A stretch of 64,000 nucleotides of DNA from NCBI GenBank assembly GCA_963795665.1, contig CAWCIP010000005.1:453550-517549 (forward strand). The letters are read 5' to 3'. Shown piece by piece: positions 58,015 to 64,000 of the stretch. Origin of the DNA: DASUPK01 sp963795665. GTDB lineage: Bacteria; Actinomycetota; Thermoleophilia; Solirubrobacterales; 70-9. A model generated the notes under the pieces. The model searched no databases. It worked only from the letters and a program-made list of their open reading frames with translations, and was not told the DNA's origin. Made by a program: the position numbers and the translations under genes. Each line of letters begins with the position of its first letter. Positions within the stretch are counted from its first letter, which is position 1.

Positions 58015-59016
58015 ATGCAGTTCGACGGCGAAGCGTCCGAAGGCGTCGATGGATTCGTTCACCAGGCGTTGATCTACAGTTCCCGTCGCGAGTTCCTGGA
58101 CTTCGCGGTGCCTTTCGTGGAGGACGCGGCTCGCTCGGGGGAGCCGGCGCTGGTCGCGGTGGAGGAGCCCAACCTCGAGGGCATGCGGGCCGCGCTGGGA
58201 GCCCCGATGCCCGAGTTGACCCTCGTCTCGGTGGAACGGTGGTACGAGACCTCTGCCCGCACTCGGGAGAAGTTCGGCCGCTGGGTGGCCCAACACACAG
58301 ACGGCGGCCACAAACATCGCCGCCGGATCAACGGGCGCAGGGTCAGGGTGATCGCAGAGCCGCCCTGGGCAGTCGGTCACGAGGCGCGGGTGCGCGATTG
58401 GGCGCGGCACGAGTCGGTGATGAACGTCGCCTTTGCCGAGCACCCGGTCACCTTCGTCTGCACATATGACACCCGCGCGCTGCCTCCCGAGATCGTCAGG
58501 CACGCCAGGAGCACCCACCCCGAGCTCGTCGACGCCGGCGGGTCGGAGCGCAACAAGCAGTACGAGGACCCGGTCGAGTTCTGCCGCCGCCTGAATACCT
58601 CGGTGCGCCGCCCGGCGGGCGACCCGGAGGCAGAGCTCACCTTCGGCCTCGCGGACCTGCCCGCGATGCGGAGAACCATCCGCTCGCTGGCGATCGAGGC
58701 GGGCCTGCCTCATGAGCGCGCCGACGAGCTGGTGCTGGCGGTCCACGAGATCGCCACCAATGCCGTCGTCCACGGGCGCTCACCGGCGGCCCTGCGGGTC
58801 TGGCGCGCGGACCGGGAGATCGTCTTCGAGGTGAGCGATGGCGGCGAGGGGATCAAGGACGCCCTCGCCGGCCAGCTGACCCCCGCCGCGGCGGGCCCGG
58901 GGGGCCGCGGGCTTTGGCTGGCCCGGCTCCTCGCGGACGCGGTCGAGATCTCCAACGGAACAGGCTGCAAGGTCGCGATTCACGCGACCGCCCCGGCCCC
59001 GGTCCTCGTCGGCTAG
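58015..59016 (+). CDS. MEDS-domain sensor with RsbW-like ATPase domain
   Basis: 333 residues from ATG 58015. Residues 10-175 form a MEDS-type domain (FVHQALIYSSRREFLDFAVP, EPALVAVEEPNLEGMRAALG, RVRVIAEPPW, TFVCTYDTRALPPEIVRHAR). The C-terminal part is an anti-sigma-factor-like HATPase: ADELVLAVHEIATNAVVHGR (N-box), VFEVSDGGEGI and GGRGLWLARLLADAVEIS. This pairing is common in actinobacteria as a signal-controlled serine kinase without a His. Residues 97-105 (GGHKHRRRI) are encoded by a copy of the dispersed palindromic repeat. Confidence 0.85.
   Translation: MQFDGEASEGVDGFVHQALIYSSRREFLDFAVPFVEDAARSGEPALVAVEEPNLEGMRAALGAPMPELTLVSVERWYETSARTREKFGRWVAQHTDGGHKHRRRINGRRVRVIAEPPWAVGHEARVRDWARHESVMNVAFAEHPVTFVCTYDTRALPPEIVRHARSTHPELVDAGGSERNKQYEDPVEFCRRLNTSVRRPAGDPEAELTFGLADLPAMRRTIRSLAIEAGLPHERADELVLAVHEIATNAVVHGRSPAALRVWRADREIVFEVSDGGEGIKDALAGQLTPAAAGPGGRGLWLARLLADAVEISNGTGCKVAIHATAPAPVLVG
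58303..58327. repeat. Dispersed palindromic repeat, copy 4, inside a coding region
   Basis: Stem GGCGGC, loop CACAAACATC, stem GCCGCC, then GGA; same orientation as copies 1-3. It is in frame with the MEDS gene and adds GGHKHRRR, a basic stretch lying where the domain normally passes from a helix to the RVRVIAEP strand. Unlike the other copies it is not beside a stop codon. Confidence 0.82.
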
Positions 59017-60200
59017 ACCAGCCGGAGGAGCCCGGGGTCGATCTCGGACGGGCGCGTGCAGCCGCTCAGCGCCATGGTCAGGTCGAGCTCGGCGAGCAGG
59101 CAGCGAAGGACCGTCTCGACTCCGTTCTGGCCGTCGAGGGCCAATCCCCAGAGATAGGGGCGACCGACCAGCACGGCGTCGGCCCCGAGCGCGAGAGCCT
59201 TGAAGGCGTCGGCGCCGGAGCGGATCCCGCTGTCGAGGAGGACCGCCGTCCCCTCGCCGACCGCGTCGACCACGTCCGGAAGGGCGTCGAGCGAGGCGAT
59301 GGCACCATCGATCTGCCGGCCCCCGTGGTTCGAGACGACGATGCCGTCGACGCCGCGCTCCCGGGCCTCTCTGGCGTCGTCGGGATGGAGGATCCCCTTG
59401 AGCACGATGGGCAGCGACGTGGTCCCGCGCAGCCACTCGAGGCGCTCCCAGGTGAGGTCGGGGTTGGCGAAGACGCCGAGGAAGTGCCCGACCGCGGCCC
59501 CGAGGTCCTCCTCGGGTGACTTCTCGAGACCGGCCTGGAAGACAGGGTCCGAGAGGTACTGGGCGATCCCGATGCCCTCGAGGAATGGCAGATAGGCCTG
59601 CGCGAGGTCACGCGGCTTCCACCCCGGCAGATAGTTGTCGACCGTCAGCACCAGAGCCGTGTAGCCGGCCGCCTCGGCCCGGCGGACCAGGCTGGCGGCG
59701 AGCTCGTCGTCGTTCGGCCAGTAGAGCTGGAACCAGCGCGCGACGTCCCCGCTCGCCGCGGCGATCTGCTCCATCGGGGTTGCCGACGCAGTGCTGGTGA
59801 TCATGGGCAGCCCGACTTCGGCCGCCGCTCGCGCCGAGGCGAGCTCGCCCTCGTCGTGGAGCAGGGTCTGCACGCCGATCGGCGCCAGCAGCACCGGCGC
59901 GGGCATCGTCGTCCCGAGCAGCTCCACCGAGAGGTCGCGCGTCGCCAGGTCCTGCCGCAGGACGCGGGGGACGATTCGCCAGCGGCGAAAGGCGTCGAGG
60001 TTGGCCCGCATGGTGTCCTCGGATCCGGCGCCGCCGAAGATGTAGGCGATCGCCCGGTCGTCGAGGGATTCCCTCGCACGGCTCTCGAGCTCGGCCCAGG
60101 CCATCGGCAGGCTCGGGCGCTCTCCCGCGAGCATTCCCTTCGCGTAGATCTCGCGGTAGTAGTCGCCGAAGGGGGGTGGGGGAGTCTCGGCGCTCGCCAT
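59013..60200 (-). CDS. FMN-dependent 2-hydroxyacid oxidase/lactate 2-monooxygenase family
   Basis: 395 residues. Alpha-hydroxyacid-oxidising TIM barrel: PVLLAPIGVQTLLHDEGELA, PMITSTASATPMEQIA, WFQLYWPND, LVLTVDNYLPGWKPRDL, LKGILHPDDA and the active-site VVSNHGGRQIDGAIASLDAL with the catalytic His/Arg. The 395-residue length and start GDYYREIYAKGM match the actinobacterial lactate 2-monooxygenase group. Glycolate or lactate are possible substrates. Ends overlapping the MEDS gene by 4 bases. Confidence 0.88.
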   Translation of the reverse strand: MASAETPPPPFGDYYREIYAKGMLAGERPSLPMAWAELESRARESLDDRAIAYIFGGAGSEDTMRANLDAFRRWRIVPRVLRQDLATRDLSVELLGTTMPAPVLLAPIGVQTLLHDEGELASARAAAEVGLPMITSTASATPMEQIAAASGDVARWFQLYWPNDDELAASLVRRAEAAGYTALVLTVDNYLPGWKPRDLAQAYLPFLEGIGIAQYLSDPVFQAGLEKSPEEDLGAAVGHFLGVFANPDLTWERLEWLRGTTSLPIVLKGILHPDDAREARERGVDGIVVSNHGGRQIDGAIASLDALPDVVDAVGEGTAVLLDSGIRSGADAFKALALGADAVLVGRPYLWGLALDGQNGVETVLRCLLAELDLTMALSGCTRPSEIDPGLLRLV

Positions 60201-60210
60201 GGCGGGGACT

Positions 60211-61857
60211 CTATGTCTGCGGCTGCTTCTTCTTCAGCTTCTTCTTCTTGGGGAAGGGCTTCGGGGGCTTCCCGATCTCCTTGTCGCAGGGCGGGCCACT
60301 GCATTGGACCAGTCGCTTGAGGTGCTTGAGCAGGAACTTGCGGACCGGGAAGTAGCGGGAGTCCTTGTAGACCGAGTTCAGCGCGAGCCGATCGGTGGAC
60401 AGGTCGTACATCTCCCGGCTGCCGTCCCCGTACTTGACCAGCAGGTAGCGGCCGGTTCGAATCGCCCGGTAGCGCGGGGCGACGATCGCCCGGGCGATCT
60501 GGGCGGTGTGGTCGAGGTCGAGGTTCTTGACGTACCTGCTGACCTTGACGGTGTGCCCAGCCTTGGCCGCCGCGGCGGTGCCGGGCTCGAACGTGGTGCC
60601 GGGCGGGCCGGTCTCGAAGAGGAGGGGGCGGGTCGACTTGAGCGACGGATCCTCGGCGTTGCGGAGCATCGACTGGCCGTCCTGGGGCAGGCCGGGAGTG
60701 GCGCCGGCCATCTGCAGGATGGTCGAGGTGATGTCGCCGTTCCAGACCAGCGCCCTCGGCTGGGAGCCGGCCGGGATGCCGGGGCCTCGGATCTCGAGCG
60801 GCACCTGTGTCGACGGGTCGTAGGCGACGAACTTCCCCTGGTGCAGGCGGTGCTGCCCCTGCATGAAGCCCTGATCGGAGGTGAAGATCAGGTAGGTGTT
60901 GCCGAGGACTCCCTTCTCCTCGAGGTCGTGGACGATCTTCTCGACCGCATCATCGACGGAGAGCAGGGTCTCGAGACGATGCTGATACCGAGTCTGGATC
61001 TTGGCGATCAGGCCGGGTCCGAACCGGCTGATCTTGCGGATCCAGCCCGGCTTGTCCTTGACGTTCTTCTCGTTGAAGCTGGCATCGACCGGCAGGAGGG
61101 CGCTGGAGAAGGCGCCCGCGTACTTCGGCGCCGGCGTGGCCGGGTCATGCGGCGCGAAGAACTGCACCTGCATGTAGAGCGGCGCGTCGGGAAAGTGGCT
61201 CAGGTGGTTGTTGATCCGGTTGACCGCGATGTCTGCGTAGACGTCGGTCGAATAGTCCTCGGGGCCATAGGTCTTGTCGATGCCGTTCTGGTCGAGGGTG
61301 AAGCCGGTGTAGGACGACGGTGGCCCGAGGAAGGCGTAGAACTCACCCCTGGATGAGGGAGCGGTGCCTCCGTCGAACGGGCCCCAGCCCGGCGGGACGT
61401 AGTTCTGGTTGGTGACCTCGCCGAACCCGTTCGGCATCTTGCCGATGTGGATCGTCCGGTAGCCGACGGATTGCAGCCAGATCGGCAGGTCGTTCTTGTC
61501 GTTGAACGAGCTGTAGCCGCCCGCCGGGGGCGTGTTGCCGAGGACGCCGGTGTTGTGGGCGTATTCACCCGTTTGCACGGTCACCCGGGAGGGACAGCAG
61601 AGCGGGTCCGACGCGAAGGCGTGCAGGAAGCTCGCCCCGGCGTTCCCGATCAGGGCTTGGGTCTTCGTCATGACGGCCATGTCACGGAAGGTCTGGTCGT
61701 CCGTCGTGAACATGATCACGTTGGGCTTTGAGCTCGCGGCGTGCGACTTCTCTCCGCGAACGAGCAGCGCGAGCACGGCGAGGCAGGCGATTCCCGCCAT
61801 CAGCAATCCCGCCCTGGTCATCCGGCTGCGGCTCAACCCCTGCACTTGAGAGGGCAT
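60211..61857 (-). CDS. Secreted sulfatase 3
   Basis: 548 residues from ATG 61857 (a longer frame upstream is not needed). Signal/anchor (LLMAGIACLAVLALLV), metal Asp pair in VIMFTTDDQTFRDM, formylglycine Cys in DPLCCPSRVTVQTGEYAHNT near residue 88, LIFTSDQGFMQGQHRLHQGK as the second metal site, and the C-terminal Cys pair CSGPPCD followed by a Lys-rich tail (FPKKKKLKKKQPQT). Third member of the window's sulfatase set; the Asn of the usual SDNG is Gln here (SDQG). Confidence 0.9.
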   Translation of the reverse strand: MPSQVQGLSRSRMTRAGLLMAGIACLAVLALLVRGEKSHAASSKPNVIMFTTDDQTFRDMAVMTKTQALIGNAGASFLHAFASDPLCCPSRVTVQTGEYAHNTGVLGNTPPAGGYSSFNDKNDLPIWLQSVGYRTIHIGKMPNGFGEVTNQNYVPPGWGPFDGGTAPSSRGEFYAFLGPPSSYTGFTLDQNGIDKTYGPEDYSTDVYADIAVNRINNHLSHFPDAPLYMQVQFFAPHDPATPAPKYAGAFSSALLPVDASFNEKNVKDKPGWIRKISRFGPGLIAKIQTRYQHRLETLLSVDDAVEKIVHDLEEKGVLGNTYLIFTSDQGFMQGQHRLHQGKFVAYDPSTQVPLEIRGPGIPAGSQPRALVWNGDITSTILQMAGATPGLPQDGQSMLRNAEDPSLKSTRPLLFETGPPGTTFEPGTAAAAKAGHTVKVSRYVKNLDLDHTAQIARAIVAPRYRAIRTGRYLLVKYGDGSREMYDLSTDRLALNSVYKDSRYFPVRKFLLKHLKRLVQCSGPPCDKEIGKPPKPFPKKKKLKKKQPQT

Positions 61858-61916
61858 CAAACGAACATAACGACGGCGGTGGCGTGAAGTTGCGGATAGG
61901 GTTCGGGCGACCCGCG

Positions 61917-63677
61917 ATGGGATTCCTCGAACCCTCACCGCCCCCGTTCGACCTGGAGGAGTGGAAGGCCGAGCCGCACCTGACGCGGTTGAAGCCACTG
62001 GTTCAGGACTGGGGCCTCAACGGATTCGGCTCGCCCACGTTCGTCTACTTCATCTACGTCTTCAAGCTGATCGTCTTCAGCGTGGGGGCGTTGTTCGTGA
62101 TCTCGCTGACGCCGGGGCTCGGCACGCTCGGCAACCTCGGCGATTGGTGGACCGAGCCGATCGTCTTCCAGAAGCTCGCCGTCTGGCTGCTGCTCTGGGA
62201 GATCCTTGGGCTTGGGGCGGGTTCGATGCCGCTCAGCTTCCGGTTCGTGCCCCCGATCGGCGGCGTGCTCTACTGGCTGCGGCCCGGCACGATCCGGCTG
62301 CCGCCCTGGCCGGACAGGGTGCCGTTCACGAAGGGGTCGACCAGAACCGCGCTCGACGTTGGCCTCTACGCCGGGGTGCTGGCGGTGGGCGTGTTCCTGC
62401 TCGCCTCGACCGGCGTCGACGCAGGTGGCGGCTCGGCCGGGAAGCTCGCGCCGGCGGGCATCGTTGTGCTGCTCGGCCTTCTCTGCCTGCTCGGCCTGCG
62501 CGACAAGGTCTCGTTCCTCGGGGCGAGGCCTGAGATCTACGGCACGATTCTCGCGGTCGGGCTCTTCCCGGTCGAGCACTGGATCGTGGCCTGGCAGTTC
62601 TGCCTCTTCTTCATCTGGTGGGGCGCCGCGTCGTCGAAGCTCAACCACCACTTCCCGTTCGTCGTCTCGACGATGATGAGCAACGCGCCGCTGATCCAGT
62701 CGCGCGCGTTCAAACGCAGGCTGTGGCGCGACTATCCCGAGGACATGAGGCCATCGAGGATGGTCGCGGGCATCGCCCACTTCGGCACCGTCCAGGAGTT
62801 CCTCTGGCCGCTGCTGCTGATCACCGTCGACAACGACACGGTTCGGACGATCGCGATCATCGGAATGATCCTGTTCCACCTGAACATCACCTCGATGTTC
62901 CCGCTGGCCGTGCCGCTCGAGTGGAACCTCTTCATGATCTACGGGCTGCTGTTCCTCTTCGGTCACTACGGCGACGTACCGCTGTCGACGATCGGCGACC
63001 CGCTGCTGATCGCCTTCCTGGCGATTGCCCTGATCGGGCTCCCGGTGATCGGAGGCCTGCGGCCGGACAAGATCTCCTTCCTGCCGTCGATGCGCTACTA
63101 CGCCGGCAACTGGGCCACAACCCAGTGGCTCTTCCGCAAGGGGAGCGGGGCGGAGGAGAAGCTCGACACGCAGGTCAAGAAGCCGGCGCGGATCATCGTC
63201 AAGCAGGTCGGGGAGATCTACGACCCCGAGACCGCTGAGTTCCTGCTCAACAGGGGGCTCGCGTTCCGGGCGATGCATTCCCACGGGAGGGCGCTGAACG
63301 GTCTGCTTCCGCACGCCGTCGACGACGTCGAGGAGTACGACGTGCGGGAGGGCGAGCTGATCTCGAACATCGTCAACGGTTGGAACTTCGGCGACGCCCA
63401 CTTCCACGGCGGTCAGCTGCTGGAGGCGGTGCAGGAGCGCTGCGGATTCGCTGCCGGGGACGTCCGGGTGGTCGAGCTGGAATCCGAGCCCACGGGCTGG
63501 GGCCGGGGCTACCAGCACTTCCAGGTCTGGGATCCGGTGGACGGCATGATCGAGCAGGGGACGGTGGCGGTCATGGACATGGTGACCAGCCAGCCCTGGC
63601 TCGACGAGCGCTACGACGTCCCGGTCGAGGTCGATCGGGGCTCCGCCCGCATCGAAGAGCCCGTCCCGGTCGCTTGA
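61917..63677 (+). CDS. DUF3556 family membrane protein
   Basis: 586 residues. About eight to ten membrane helices (FVYFIYVFKLIVFSVGALFV, LAVWLLLWEILGLGAGSMPL, AGVLAVGVFLLAST, WQFCLFFIWWGAAS, EFLWPLLLITV, MIYGLLFLFGHYG, LIAFLAIALIGLPVIGGL) and a soluble C-terminal part (GWNFGDAHFHGGQLLEAVQE). This matches the actinobacterial DUF3556 proteins, often found next to a CrtI-like oxidoreductase as here. Its stop overlaps that gene by 4 bases. Function unknown; lipid-linked chemistry is possible. Confidence 0.82.
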   Translation: MGFLEPSPPPFDLEEWKAEPHLTRLKPLVQDWGLNGFGSPTFVYFIYVFKLIVFSVGALFVISLTPGLGTLGNLGDWWTEPIVFQKLAVWLLLWEILGLGAGSMPLSFRFVPPIGGVLYWLRPGTIRLPPWPDRVPFTKGSTRTALDVGLYAGVLAVGVFLLASTGVDAGGGSAGKLAPAGIVVLLGLLCLLGLRDKVSFLGARPEIYGTILAVGLFPVEHWIVAWQFCLFFIWWGAASSKLNHHFPFVVSTMMSNAPLIQSRAFKRRLWRDYPEDMRPSRMVAGIAHFGTVQEFLWPLLLITVDNDTVRTIAIIGMILFHLNITSMFPLAVPLEWNLFMIYGLLFLFGHYGDVPLSTIGDPLLIAFLAIALIGLPVIGGLRPDKISFLPSMRYYAGNWATTQWLFRKGSGAEEKLDTQVKKPARIIVKQVGEIYDPETAEFLLNRGLAFRAMHSHGRALNGLLPHAVDDVEEYDVREGELISNIVNGWNFGDAHFHGGQLLEAVQERCGFAAGDVRVVELESEPTGWGRGYQHFQVWDPVDGMIEQGTVAVMDMVTSQPWLDERYDVPVEVDRGSARIEEPVPVA

Positions 63678-64000
63678 GCGACGCGATCGTCGTCGGCTCG
63701 GGCCCCAACGGGCTCGCCTGTGCCGTGGAGCTGGCCCGGAACGGGGTGGAGGTCACCGTCCTCGAGGCGGAGTCGACGATCGGCGGCGGCACCCGGACCA
63801 GCGAGCTGACGGTTCCCGGGTTGCTGCACGACGACTGCTCCGCCACGCACCCGATGGCGGCCGGCTCGCCCTTTCTCAATTCGCTCGACCTGGGAGAGCA
63901 CGGGCTCGAGTGGCTCTGGCCCGAGGTCGATCTGGCGCACCCGCTGGACGACGGGAGCGCAGGGGTGATGGTGCGCTCGATCGAGCGGACGGCGCGGGGG
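63674..64000 (+). CDS. Phytoene dehydrogenase-like FAD oxidoreductase, N-terminal part
   Basis: The 3' end is outside the window; about 109 residues are present from a TTG that overlaps the DUF3556 stop (TTGA). The FAD-binding Rossmann motif is IVVGSGPNGLACAVELARNG, then VTVLEAESTIGGGTRTSELT, the standard start of CrtI/NDH-like flavin amine-oxidase-superfamily proteins. The DSLDLGEHGLEW-type region and HDDCSATHPMAAGSP fit the family branch found beside DUF3556. Substrate unknown. Confidence 0.88.
   Translation, partial: MSDAIVVGSGPNGLACAVELARNGVEVTVLEAESTIGGGTRTSELTVPGLLHDDCSATHPMAAGSPFLNSLDLGEHGLEWLWPEVDLAHPLDDGSAGVMVRSIERTARG

Overview
The window is a GC-rich bacterial chromosome segment with dense, short-spaced genes. 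The gene content points to an actinobacterium: a fused FbiC and a complete set of F420 genes, a DivIVA/Wag31-like protein, a DtxR-type manganese regulator, a perfect CGAAC-N4-GTTCG type LexA box, a DUF3556 protein, and many GTG/TTG starts. Several secreted families with Lys-rich tails and the ethylmalonyl-CoA genes would fit class Thermoleophilia (Solirubrobacterales), but that placement is inference. No phage, integrase, transposase or CRISPR array is visible.

Region by region. (1) 0-16.3 kb holds central carbon metabolism. It has the end of GTP-PEPCK, TrpB2 and nearly all of the ethylmalonyl-CoA (EMC) acetate-assimilation pathway: malyl/methylmalyl-CoA lyase with a coupled thioesterase, an acyl-CoA dehydrogenase (candidate methylsuccinyl-CoA dehydrogenase), a MaoC hydratase (candidate mesaconyl-CoA hydratase), ethylmalonyl-CoA mutase and crotonyl-CoA carboxylase/reductase. 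Two uncharacterised small proteins are translationally coupled to the mutase and the reductase. This stretch also has three reading frames broken by +1 shifts (a winged-helix protein with six shifts, a secreted protein, a calcium-binding repeat protein) and ClpS. (2) 16.3-26.7 kb holds a coiled-coil nuclease-like protein, YgfZ, an MntR-MntH manganese operon with an 18-bp operator, a GGDEF-EAL-GAF protein, an orphan substrate-binding lipoprotein with one frameshift, and an aquaporin-family channel. (3) 26.7-34.4 kb is an F420 region: fbiC, then an npdG-cofD-cofC-cofE operon on the minus strand. (4) 34.5-47.8 kb holds acyl-CoA and lipid functions (SDR, FlK-like thioesterase, HMG-CoA lyase, 3-hydroxybutyryl-CoA dehydrogenase, acyl-CoA carboxyltransferase, desaturase, acetoacetyl-CoA synthetase) among two c-di-GMP proteins, a DivIVA-like protein and a sulfatase. 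(5) 47.8-54.8 kb has five tRNA genes (Leu-CAA, Leu-UAG, Trp-CCA, Gly-UCC, Pro-GGG). Two endonuclease genes sit against tRNA genes: a HTH-LAGLIDADG protein, and an HNH protein directly behind a perfect LexA box. An SRAP protein, an M28 peptidase and a second sulfatase are also here. (6) 54.8-64 kb holds secreted and envelope proteins (GH25 lysozyme, a Lys-rich secreted protein, a third sulfatase), a CHASE-GGDEF protein, a MEDS-ATPase, an FMN 2-hydroxyacid oxidase, a DUF3556 membrane protein and the start of a CrtI-like oxidoreductase.

The least explained signal is a short dispersed palindromic element. It has four near-identical 25-bp cores plus one diverged copy. Three copies fill exactly the gap between two converging stop codons, one replaces the leader of cofE, and one lies in frame inside a MEDS sensor protein. 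The second signal is that all nine frameshifts found in the window are in the same direction (one extra base), which points to an assembly or base-calling artefact unless reads say otherwise. I do not see a clearly new multi-gene defence or biosynthetic system.

No stretch longer than about 300 bases lacks a gene. The largest empty gap is 17602-17871, in which I recognise nothing.
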